A stretch of DNA of 64,000 nt from Flavobacteriaceae bacterium UBA3356 (GTDB lineage: Bacteria > Bacteroidota > Bacteroidia > Flavobacteriales > Flavobacteriaceae). The stretch is from NCBI GenBank assembly GCA_002360635.1, contig DEQW01000005.1, forward strand, positions 15,658-79,657, given 5' to 3'. The translations under genes were made by a program, and so were the position numbers. Below are positions 36,286 to 43,697 of the stretch, one piece after another (position 1 is the stretch's first letter; every line of letters begins with the position of its first letter). The notes beneath the pieces were generated by a model. That model had not been told where the DNA came from, ran no database searches, and saw nothing but the letters and a program-made list of their open reading frames with translations.

Positions 36286-37827
36286 TTATAACGGAATATT
36301 CCCATGTTTACGTTTAGGCCTTTCTACCTTTTTGGTTTCCAACATTGAAAAAGATTTTAAAAGCTTTCTTCTTGTTTCTTTTGGCTGAATTACTTCGTCT
36401 ATAAATCCACGTTGTGCCGCTTTAAATGGGTTCGCAAATTTCTCTGCATATTCGGCTTCTTTTTCTGAAAGTTTCAGCTCAGGATTGTCGGCGGCAGCAA
36501 TTTCTTTTCTAAAAATGATTTCACTAGCGCCTTTTGCTCCCATTACGGCAATTTCGGCCGTAGGCCAAGCATAATTCATATCCGCTCCAATGTGTTTACT
36601 GTTCATAACGTCATAAGCGCCTCCATAGGCTTTTCTAGTAATAACAGTAACTCTTGGTACCGTTGCTTCACTTAAAGCATATAATAACTTGGCTCCGTTT
36701 AGAATAATACCATTCCATTCTTGATCGGTTCCTGGTAAAAAACCTGGCACATCCACCAATACTAATAACGGAATATTAAAGGCATCACAAAAACGAGTAA
36801 AGCGCGCTCCTTTTTTACTGCTATCCACATCGAGGACGCCAGCGAGGCTCATTGGCTGATTGGCAACAATACCTATGCTTCTTCCACCTAACCTAGCAAA
36901 ACCGACAATAATATTATCGGCATAGTCTTTATGAACTTCGAAAAAGGAATCTTTGTCGATTATCCCGCCGATTACGGTATGCATATCGTACGGCTTGTTT
37001 GAAGAATCTGGCACAATGCTTTCCAATTCTTCTCGCACCTCATCCCCCATTTCATACGGAAGTGATTCTGGTGCAGTTTGATTGTTTTGCGGTAAATAAC
37101 TTAATAATTGTTTTATCTGCTCTAAGCAAACAATATCATTACTCGCAGTAAAGTGCGTAACCCCACTTTTTGTTGCGTGAGTATAAGCGCCACCCAATTC
37201 TTCTGAAGTTACATTTTCATTCGTTACAGTTTTCACAACGTTAGGTCCCGTTACAAACATATAACTACTGTCTTGTACCATCATCGTAAAATCGGTCATC
37301 GCTGGGGAATAAACGGCTCCACCGGCACAAGGCCCCATTATTGCTGAAATCTGCGGAATAACTCCGGAAGACTGTACGTTTCGGTAAAAAATATCGGCAT
37401 ACCCACCTAACGAACGCACCCCTTCTTGAATTCGAGCCCCACCTGAATCGTTTAAGCCAATAACCGGTGCTCCTACCCGTAAGGCATGATCCATAATTTC
37501 ACAGATTTTCTCTGCATGTGTTTCAGATAAAGCACCACCAAATACAGTAAAATCTTGGGCAAATACGTAAATAAGTCGGTTGTCTATTGTTCCGTATCCA
37601 GTTACAACTCCATCACCGTAGTATTTTTGTTTTTCCATACCAAAATCGGTGGTACGGTGGGTAACGAGAATGCCCATTTCTTCAAAAGAGCCTTCGTCTA
37701 ATAGATATTCTATTCGCTCACGTGCTGTGAGTTTCTTTTTTTCGTGTTGTTTCGCTATTCTTTTTTCGCCTCCACCTAACTTTGCTTCGGCTATCTTTTT
37801 CTGTAATTCTTTATTCGTATCGCTCAT
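36286..37827 (-). CDS. Acyl-CoA (propionyl-CoA) carboxylase, carboxyltransferase beta subunit
   Basis: Transfers CO2 from carboxybiotin to an acyl-CoA, most likely propionyl-CoA. The 513-residue protein has the crotonase-like halves of the family: GGGEKRI..HEKKKLTARERIEYLLD, FGGALSETHAEKI, GLNDSGGARIQEGV, GPCAGGAVYSPA and, in the second half, NQPMSLAGVLDVDSSKK and VPGFLPGTDQEWNGII. It resembles PccB rather than AccD (one-chain CT of >500 aa). It lies 14 nt behind the biotin carboxylase gene; with the methylmalonyl-CoA mutase genes 6 kb away, the propionyl assignment is favoured, though methylcrotonyl or acetyl-CoA specificity cannot be excluded. Confidence 0.9.
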   Translation of the reverse strand: MSDTNKELQKKIAEAKLGGGEKRIAKQHEKKKLTARERIEYLLDEGSFEEMGILVTHRTTDFGMEKQKYYGDGVVTGYGTIDNRLIYVFAQDFTVFGGALSETHAEKICEIMDHALRVGAPVIGLNDSGGARIQEGVRSLGGYADIFYRNVQSSGVIPQISAIMGPCAGGAVYSPAMTDFTMMVQDSSYMFVTGPNVVKTVTNENVTSEELGGAYTHATKSGVTHFTASNDIVCLEQIKQLLSYLPQNNQTAPESLPYEMGDEVREELESIVPDSSNKPYDMHTVIGGIIDKDSFFEVHKDYADNIIVGFARLGGRSIGIVANQPMSLAGVLDVDSSKKGARFTRFCDAFNIPLLVLVDVPGFLPGTDQEWNGIILNGAKLLYALSEATVPRVTVITRKAYGGAYDVMNSKHIGADMNYAWPTAEIAVMGAKGASEIIFRKEIAAADNPELKLSEKEAEYAEKFANPFKAAQRGFIDEVIQPKETRRKLLKSFSMLETKKVERPKRKHGNIPL

Positions 37828-37841
37828 AAACTTTATCGATA

Positions 37842-39290
37842 TTAATGTTTTGGCACTCGTAATTGCTCAACTTCTTTCAGGTAGGTTTTCAAGGCAATTT
37901 TAGCTGCTATTTCGGCTTCTTCTTTTATTTCTTCTTTCAGTAAATCTTCGGAATAAAATTTCTTCACAAAATGCGTATCAAAATTCCCACTTCGGAAAGC
38001 TTCGTGCTCACACACAAATTTACCGAAAGGCAAAGTAGTACTCACCCCTTCTACTTCATAAGCAGCAATCGCTTCAATCATATGCTGAATGGCTTCGTTA
38101 CGCGTTTTTCCGTAGGTAATCAGCTTGGCCAACATAGGATCGTATTGAATAGGCACTTCCATTCCTTCTTCAAAACCATCGTCCATTCTAATGTGTTTTC
38201 CTTTTGGCGGTTGATACACATCTAATGTACCCACGCTTGGCATAAAATTATCAAGGGAATCTTCTGCATAGACCCGTAATTCGAGAGCATGACCGTTTAT
38301 CTCTAAATCATCTTGAGTGAACGATAATTCTTGTCCATCGGCTATTTTAATTTGTTCTTCCACTAGATCGATTCCTGTTATCCATTCGGTTACCGGATGT
38401 TCCACTTGCAAGCGGGTATTCATCTCTAAGAAGTAAAAATTATGATTTTCATCGAGCAGAAACTCAACCGTTCCGGCACCTACATAATCACAAGCTTTAG
38501 CAACTTTTATGGCAGCTTCACCCATTTTTTGGCGCAATTGGGGCGTTAAAACTGCCGAAGGTGCTTCTTCTACTACTTTCTGGTGTCTTCGTTGTACGCT
38601 ACATTCCCGTTCAAATAAATGTAATACATTACCGTGTGTATCGGCTAATACTTGAATTTCAATATGTCGTGGCGATGCAACATACTTTTCAATAAAAACG
38701 GCACCATTACCAAAGGCAGATTCGGCTTCACTAATAGCTCGTTTCATTTGTTCGGCCAGTTCTTTTTCCTCTTCTACAACACGCATCCCTTTTCCACCAC
38801 CACCGGCAGCGGCTTTTATCAAAATAGGGAATCCAATATCTTTTGCAATTTTTGTTGCTTTCTCTACATCGGTAATAGCTTCGTCTATTCCAGGTACCAT
38901 TGGGATATCGTAATCTTTCACAGCATCTTTAGCCGCCAACTTGTCCCCCATTACTTTTATAGCATACGATTTTGGACCCACGAAAATTAATCCTGCTTTT
39001 TCTACTGCTTCAGCAAAATCTGCATTTTCGCTTAAAAATCCATAACCAGGATGTATCGCATCAACATTTAAGTCTTTCGCCGTTTTAATGATCAAGTCAC
39101 CTTTTAAATAAGATTCTGAAGAAGGTGGCGGGCCAATACATACGGCTTCATCTGCAAATTTAACGTGTGGGGCATTTCGATCTGCTTCCGAAAAAACAGC
39201 AACCGTTTTCAAGCCCATATTTCGAGCGGTTTTCATAACGCGAAGGGCAATTTCCCCTCGGTTAGCAACCAATATTTTTTTAATATCCAT
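37842..39290 (-). CDS. Acyl-CoA carboxylase biotin carboxylase subunit
   Basis: ATP-dependent carboxylation of biotin. The 482-residue ATP-grasp protein begins IKKILVANRGEIALRVMKTA and shows HPGYGFLSENADFA, the GGGGKGMR ATP-binding loop, FIEKYVASPRHIEIQ, ECSVQRRHQKVVEEAPS and LEMNTRLQVEHPVTE. It corresponds to AccC or the BC part of PccA, without a fused biotin domain; the biotin carrier is the next gene upstream, whose stop shares base 39290 with this start. So the enzyme is a three-polypeptide acyl-CoA carboxylase. Confidence 0.95.
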   Translation of the reverse strand: MDIKKILVANRGEIALRVMKTARNMGLKTVAVFSEADRNAPHVKFADEAVCIGPPPSSESYLKGDLIIKTAKDLNVDAIHPGYGFLSENADFAEAVEKAGLIFVGPKSYAIKVMGDKLAAKDAVKDYDIPMVPGIDEAITDVEKATKIAKDIGFPILIKAAAGGGGKGMRVVEEEKELAEQMKRAISEAESAFGNGAVFIEKYVASPRHIEIQVLADTHGNVLHLFERECSVQRRHQKVVEEAPSAVLTPQLRQKMGEAAIKVAKACDYVGAGTVEFLLDENHNFYFLEMNTRLQVEHPVTEWITGIDLVEEQIKIADGQELSFTQDDLEINGHALELRVYAEDSLDNFMPSVGTLDVYQPPKGKHIRMDDGFEEGMEVPIQYDPMLAKLITYGKTRNEAIQHMIEAIAAYEVEGVSTTLPFGKFVCEHEAFRSGNFDTHFVKKFYSEDLLKEEIKEEAEIAAKIALKTYLKEVEQLRVPKH

Positions 39291-39778
39291 TAGTCTTCTA
39301 ATTCAATTAACAATGCGTTTTTATCTACCGTTTCTCCGGTGGCAATGTGTACGGCTTTTACCACACCATCTCTGGGTGCGCCTAAGGCATTTTCCATCTT
39401 CATAGCCTCTAGCACACAAAGGGAATCGCCTTCACTCACCGTATCGCCTGCTTTTACGTTTACTTCTAAAATTAATCCCGGCATCGGGGCATGGATTTCA
39501 TTTTCAATTGAATCATTCCCCAAGGAAAGTCCCATTTCAGTAATAAGGGCATCGAGTTCGTTTTCAATTTTAACGGTATATCTATTTCCGTTTACTTTAA
39601 TAGTATACGTTCTATTAAGAAGGTCTTTGGAAATCACCTCGGCAGTGACCGATTTGTTTTTTTGAAGTAGATGTACTTTATTTTTTGTTTCAGAAACGCT
39701 ATCTAACGTTTCTATGTCGTCGCCAGGTATCGAGAACTCAAACGAGTCGTTAACCACTGCTTTATAAGTTGCACTCAT
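39290..39778 (-). CDS. Biotin carboxyl carrier protein of the acyl-CoA carboxylase
   Basis: A 162-residue carrier. The C-terminal biotinyl domain has APMPGLILEVNVKAGDTV and EAMKMEN with the biotinylated Lys127; the N-terminal half (ETKNKVHLLQKNK...YTIKVNGNRYTVK) is the BT-like extension of separate propionyl-CoA carboxylase carriers. The open frame continues to 39856, but the ATG at 39778 (MSATYKAVVND) is preferred since a promoter (39795-39825) lies just upstream. First gene of the carboxylase operon. Confidence 0.92.
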   Translation of the reverse strand: MSATYKAVVNDSFEFSIPGDDIETLDSVSETKNKVHLLQKNKSVTAEVISKDLLNRTYTIKVNGNRYTVKIENELDALITEMGLSLGNDSIENEIHAPMPGLILEVNVKAGDTVSEGDSLCVLEAMKMENALGAPRDGVVKAVHIATGETVDKNALLIELED

Positions 39779-39794
39779 AGAAAAGAATTTTCCG

Positions 39795-39825
39795 TAAAGA
39801 TACGGTTTTGAAAAATTGGTACAAA
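39795..39825 (-). promoter_or_regulatory. Promoter of the acyl-CoA carboxylase operon
   Basis: Minus strand: TTTG (39822-39825), 19-nt spacer, TATCTTTA (39795-39802), which fits the -33/-7 consensus except for the last base (A for G). It is 17 nt upstream of the ATG at 39778. Confidence 0.6.
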
Positions 39826-39923
39826 GAATGTAAAAAACGCAAATTGAAAAATTCATCTTTTCAGAAAACTTTAAGAAAATGTATTTTTAAGAAATTGAAA
39901 AAACAAGTAAGTTGTAAGTTACT

Positions 39924-39974
39924 CGGACCTCGGCTCACTTCGACTCCGCTCAGTGACCGCCGCTCATTCCTCCG
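39924..39974. repeat. REP-like palindromic repeat, intergenic
   Basis: Contains CACTTCGACTCCGCTCAGTG, with a 5-bp inverted repeat (TCACT/AGTGA) around a GC-rich loop and outer matches (CGGA 39924-39927 with TCCG). It is much richer in G+C than its surroundings. The core CTTCGACTCCGCTCAG is one I recall as a dispersed palindrome in many Bacteroidetes genomes. A related sequence lies inside the mutA-like gene at 44351. Confidence 0.65.
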
Positions 39975-40024
39975 ATAAATACTTTTAATATCTCAGTAAC
40001 AAACAACTCAATAACCTAAAAAAA

Positions 40025-40786
40025 ATGGCAGGACACAGTAAATGGGCAAATATTAAGCACCGCAAAGGCGCACAGGATAAAAAACGCGCTAAACAATTTA
40101 CCCGGGTAATTAAAGAAATTACCGTTGCAATAAAGGAAAACAACCAAAATGGCGATCCGGAGACCAATCCGGCTTTGCGTAACGCCATACAAAATGCCAA
40201 AGGTGTTAATATGCCTAAAGACACCATTGAACGGGCTATAAAAAAGGCTTCGGGCGCCGATGCTGATAGCTATGAAAAAATAACTTTTGAAGGCTACGGA
40301 CCTCACGGAATCGCATTTTATATAGAATGCACCACCGATAACACCAACCGTACCGTTGCATCGGTTCGTTCTATTTTTACAAAGCATAATGGTAGTTTGG
40401 GCACCAATGGTTCGTTGGAATTTCTATTTGATAGAAAAGGTGTTTTTACTTTGAAAAAAGAAGGGGTGGATTGGGATTTGGAAGAATTGCAATTAGAGTT
40501 AATTGAAGCTGGCGCCACTAAGTTTGAAAATGAGGAAGACCTTTTTGTAATCTATACAGACTTTACAGATTTCGGTAGGATGTCAGAAAAACTAGAATCT
40601 TTATCTATTGAAACCCACAACGCCGAATTACAGCGGATACCTTTAAACACAGAGTCTTTACCTTTAGAAGATGCAAAACAAATTATTAACTTAATAGATG
40701 CTTTTGAAGACGATGACGATGTACAAGATGTGTTTCATAACCTTGAAATGACCGATGAATTGGAAGCCGCTTTAGAGGAAGATTAA
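40025..40786 (+). CDS. yebC: YebC/PmpR family regulator
   Basis: A 253-residue cytoplasmic protein: MAGHSKWANIKHRKGAQDKKRAK, NPALRNAIQNAKGVNMPKDTIERAI and FEGYGPHGIAFYIECTTDN are the invariant YebC segments. The family includes transcription regulators and, in recent work, factors acting on ribosomes stalled at proline stretches; the role here cannot be told. It is slightly longer than average (about 240) due to an acidic C-terminus (DAFEDDDDVQDV). It lies between the carboxylase operon and a strong palindromic terminator. Confidence 0.93.
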   Translation: MAGHSKWANIKHRKGAQDKKRAKQFTRVIKEITVAIKENNQNGDPETNPALRNAIQNAKGVNMPKDTIERAIKKASGADADSYEKITFEGYGPHGIAFYIECTTDNTNRTVASVRSIFTKHNGSLGTNGSLEFLFDRKGVFTLKKEGVDWDLEELQLELIEAGATKFENEEDLFVIYTDFTDFGRMSEKLESLSIETHNAELQRIPLNTESLPLEDAKQIINLIDAFEDDDDVQDVFHNLEMTDELEAALEED

Positions 40787-40893
40787 AAAACATCCTGTAA
40801 GATAAAACCGACACTAAAGTTTTTCCGTATATATAATTGAAGTCAGAGATCCATCAGATAGAATGGTTAGACTTTTAAAATAATGCCCCCCGC

Positions 40894-40931
40894 AAAGTCC
40901 CTTTGGTTTATAAACCAAAGGGACTTTTACA
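40894..40931 (+). terminator. Perfect-palindrome terminator after yebC
   Basis: The 34 bases 40894-40927 are a perfect palindrome: AAAGTCCCTTTGGTTTA followed immediately by its reverse complement, then another T. The stem is 17 bp (about 15 when the loop is formed), 107 nt after the yebC stop. Because it is symmetric it would work in both directions. Confidence 0.85.
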
Positions 40932-40971
40932 TTTCGCTCTAAATTAGTATCTTTTCAAAAAAAGATTTACT

Positions 40972-42093
40972 ATGAAAAAATTACTAATCCTTTTACTCTG
41001 CTTTACTGTTTTAACCTCTTGTGCACAACGTAAAAAAGAAAACGACGTAGCTATAACAACGCAAGAAACACGAAGTTATAGTACCGAAAAAGTAGTAAAC
41101 AACCTTAATAACCCATGGGGGATGACGTGGCTGCCAGACGGCAGCATGTTAATTACCGAAAAAGCTGGACAGCTTATTCATTTTAAAGACGGAAACAAAA
41201 CAGAGGTTAAAAATGTTCCCGAAGTATATAATCGAGGTCAGGGTGGATTATTGGATATTGAATTACACCCTAATTATTCTGAAAACGGTTGGATTTACAT
41301 AACGTATGCTTCTACCGAAGGAGAAGGCGACGGTGGAAACACAAAATTAATACGCTGTAAACTGGAAGATAACGCATTAACCAGTATTGAAGAATTGTAT
41401 AAAGCAAGCCCTAATTCTACAAGAGGACAACATTTCGGCTCTCGTATTGAGTTTGACAATGAAGGTTACCTTTATTTTTCTATTGGAGATCGCGGTAATC
41501 GCGATGTAAATCCACAAGATATTACCCGCGATGGTGGTAAAATTTACCGTTTGAATGACGATGGAAGTATTCCAGAGGATAATCCTTTTGTAGATAAAGC
41601 AAATGCCAAAAAAGCAATTTTTACCTACGGAAATAGAAATCCACAAGGAATGGCTAAACACCCTGAAACGGGAAAAATATGGATGCACGAACACGGCCCC
41701 AAGGGCGGTGACGAAATAAATATCGTAGAAAAAGGAGCTAATTACGGCTGGCCTGTTGTATCATACGGCGTTAATTATAGTGGTACCAAGTTTACGGATA
41801 TTACATCAAAACCCGGAATGAAACAGCCCGTTTATTATTGGGTTCCTTCTATCGCACCCTGCGGGATGGATTTTGTAACAGGAGACAACTACCCAGATTG
41901 GAAAGGACATTTATTGATTGGTTCATTAAAGTTCAATTATGTAGAACTGGTAAAACTGGACGGAACTGAAGTTACAGGTCGTGAAAAAATTGCTCAAGAT
42001 ATTGGTCGTGTTCGTAATGTAAAAATGGGGCCGGATGGCTATATTTACATCGCCGTTGAAGGACAAGGAATATTCAAAGTTGTACCTCAATAA
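40972..42093 (+). CDS. Lipoprotein PQQ-type sugar dehydrogenase-like protein
   Basis: A 373-residue protein with a SpII leader (MKKLLILLLCFTVLTSCAQ, lipid Cys17) and a single GSDH-type propeller: NLNNPWGMTWLPDGSMLITEK, GQGGLLDIELHPNYSENGW, FGSRIEFDNEGYLYFSIGDRG, YGNRNPQGMAKHPETG, EHGPKGGDEINIVEKGANYGWP. These are the hallmarks of soluble aldose sugar dehydrogenase (Asd/YliI type), which needs PQQ and calcium. The lipid-anchored cytochrome c gene 39 nt downstream is a natural electron acceptor. The substrate is unknown; no PQQ synthesis genes are seen in the window. Confidence 0.9.
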   Translation: MKKLLILLLCFTVLTSCAQRKKENDVAITTQETRSYSTEKVVNNLNNPWGMTWLPDGSMLITEKAGQLIHFKDGNKTEVKNVPEVYNRGQGGLLDIELHPNYSENGWIYITYASTEGEGDGGNTKLIRCKLEDNALTSIEELYKASPNSTRGQHFGSRIEFDNEGYLYFSIGDRGNRDVNPQDITRDGGKIYRLNDDGSIPEDNPFVDKANAKKAIFTYGNRNPQGMAKHPETGKIWMHEHGPKGGDEINIVEKGANYGWPVVSYGVNYSGTKFTDITSKPGMKQPVYYWVPSIAPCGMDFVTGDNYPDWKGHLLIGSLKFNYVELVKLDGTEVTGREKIAQDIGRVRNVKMGPDGYIYIAVEGQGIFKVVPQ

Positions 42094-42132
42094 ATTTATA
42101 AAAATATCAATCACTATTTTACATTTCAGCTT

Positions 42133-42594
42133 ATGCAAAAAATTGCTGCAATTCTATTTATATTTCTAGTAATGACCGCTTGTGACGATTCAAAAAACAA
42201 GGAGAAGAAACCAATAAACACAGAAAATACTACTGCTGAAATGTCACAACAAAAAAGGACACCGCAGCAAGCTAGTAAAGATAATGGCGCTATTATCTAC
42301 ACCGATTTTTGTATGCAATGCCATTTAGGGAATGGCAAAGGGGTTCCTAACACCTTTCCACCTTTGGCAGGATCTAATTGGTTAACCGAAAAAAGGGAAG
42401 AAAGCATTCGCGCTGTAAAGTATGGTCAACGAGGTGAAATTGGAGTAAATGGTAAAAAATATGACGGTGTGATGGTTCCTATGGGTTTGAGTGATAAAGA
42501 AGTTGCCGATGTTTTAAACTACGTGATGACTTCTTGGGGTAATACCCAAGAAAAACCGGTAACCGAAGAAGAAGTTACGAATGTAAAGAAGTAA
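42133..42594 (+). CDS. Lipid-anchored cytochrome c
   Basis: A 153-residue lipoprotein (MQKIAAILFIFLVMTAC, lipid Cys17), a polar linker of about 35 residues, then one class-I cytochrome c domain with CMQCH (Cys60, Cys63, His64) and a probable axial Met in VMVPMGLSDKEVADVL. It is periplasmic, membrane-tethered. Its location directly behind the PQQ-type dehydrogenase suggests it receives electrons from it and passes them to the respiratory chain; this is an inference from the operon. Confidence 0.9.
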   Translation: MQKIAAILFIFLVMTACDDSKNKEKKPINTENTTAEMSQQKRTPQQASKDNGAIIYTDFCMQCHLGNGKGVPNTFPPLAGSNWLTEKREESIRAVKYGQRGEIGVNGKKYDGVMVPMGLSDKEVADVLNYVMTSWGNTQEKPVTEEEVTNVKK

Positions 42595-42657
42595 AGGTGC
42601 TATATTACGGATGATGGAAATTCATAAGCCTTTTTCTGTTTTCTATACTCTAAATTC

Positions 42658-42720
42658 TTTTTATCTATACACTTTACTCTATATTCCTCTTCTCTATATT
42701 CCATATTCCCTTTTAATCCC
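42658..42720. repeat. Pyrimidine-rich tract with short direct repeats
   Basis: A T/C-rich stretch on the plus strand with CTCTATATTCC at 42677-42687 and again at 42692-42702, and further partial copies (CCATATTCCC). No ORF. It separates the cytochrome c gene from udk. Confidence 0.5.
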
Positions 42721-42728
42721 TACTTTTG
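42721..42728 (+). promoter_or_regulatory. -7 promoter element of the udk operon
   Basis: TACTTTTG, an exact TANNTTTG match, 16 nt before the udk ATG. The -33 region falls in the pyrimidine-rich tract and has no clear TTTG. Confidence 0.5.
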
Positions 42729-42744
42729 TAAAAACTGAAAAAAC

Positions 42745-43365
42745 ATGCTCATAATTGGCATTGCCGGCGGTACCGGAAGCGGAAAAACAACCGTAGTGCA
42801 ACAGATAGTTGAAGAATTACCGGCAGATGAAGTTTGCATCATCTCACAAGATTCGTATTATAAAGATACCAGCCATTTATCGTTTGAAGATCGGGTTAAA
42901 ATTAATTTTGACCACCCACAAGCAATCGATTTCGATTTATTAGTGAATCATTTAAAAGAACTTAAAAAAGGAAACAGATTTGAACAACCTGTTTATAGTT
43001 TTGTAGACCACAACCGTACAGGCGAAACTGTTACCACCCATCCTAGGAAAGTGGTTATTGTGGAAGGGATTTTAATCTTGACACATCCTGATATTCGGAA
43101 ATTGTTCGATATTAAAATATTTGTCCACGCCGATAGTGACGAACGACTAATCAGAAGGCTCAAACGCGATATAGCAGAGCGCGGAAGAGATTTGGATGAG
43201 GTATTAAAACGTTATCAAACTACCTTAAAACCCATGCACCAACAATTTATCGAGCCTACAAAGGAGTTTGCAGATATTATCATACCAACCAATAAATACA
43301 ATACGGTTGCAGTTAATTTAATACGTAGCATCATTAATCAAAAACTGGAAAAAACCGAATCGTGA
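42745..43365 (+). CDS. udk: Uridine kinase
   Basis: Phosphorylates uridine and cytidine in pyrimidine salvage. The 206-residue P-loop protein has Walker A GGTGSGKTT at the N-terminus, ISQDSYYKD, FDHPQAIDFDLL, VIVEGILILT and RLIRRLKRDIAERGRD (lid), all typical of Udk. Its stop overlaps the GTG start of the division gene (GTGA), so udk is the first gene of a tightly coupled string udk-divIC-mutA-small ORF-mutB-GNAT. Confidence 0.95.
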   Translation: MLIIGIAGGTGSGKTTVVQQIVEELPADEVCIISQDSYYKDTSHLSFEDRVKINFDHPQAIDFDLLVNHLKELKKGNRFEQPVYSFVDHNRTGETVTTHPRKVVIVEGILILTHPDIRKLFDIKIFVHADSDERLIRRLKRDIAERGRDLDEVLKRYQTTLKPMHQQFIEPTKEFADIIIPTNKYNTVAVNLIRSIINQKLEKTES

Positions 43366-43697
43366 AATTTTCAGAAATAAAACAAAAAAAATGGTTCAAA
43401 ATATTGAGCAACAAGTATATGCTCATAATTTTGGTATTTCTGACATGGATGATTTTTTTCGATACCAATTCGTGGTTTATTCACGATGAATTAGATGAAG
43501 ACATCAAAGGATTACAAGAAAATGCCGAATTTTATAAAACTGAAATAGAAAAAGATAAAGCTTTTATCGAAAAAATGAAAGATAGTGACGAAGTAGAGAA
43601 ATTTGCGCGTGAAAAATACTATCTTAAAAGAGAAAACGAAGACATTTATATTATAGAACACGAAGACAGCCTTAAAAACAAGGAAGACGATGAGTGA
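43362..43697 (+). CDS. FtsB/DivIC-like septum formation initiator
   Basis: A 111-residue bitopic protein starting with GTG. A short basic cytoplasmic end (EIKQKKWFKILSNKY) precedes one membrane segment (MLIILVFLTWMIFF) and an extracytoplasmic coiled coil (LDEDIKGLQENAEFYKTEIEKDKAF), then the usual FtsB/DivIC motif VEKFAREKYYLKRENEDIYIIE. It recruits late divisome proteins. It overlaps udk (4 nt) and mutA (8 nt), an unusual placement of a division gene in a metabolic operon, but one I believe is shared by other flavobacteria. Confidence 0.9.
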   Translation: MKFSEIKQKKWFKILSNKYMLIILVFLTWMIFFDTNSWFIHDELDEDIKGLQENAEFYKTEIEKDKAFIEKMKDSDEVEKFAREKYYLKRENEDIYIIEHEDSLKNKEDDE

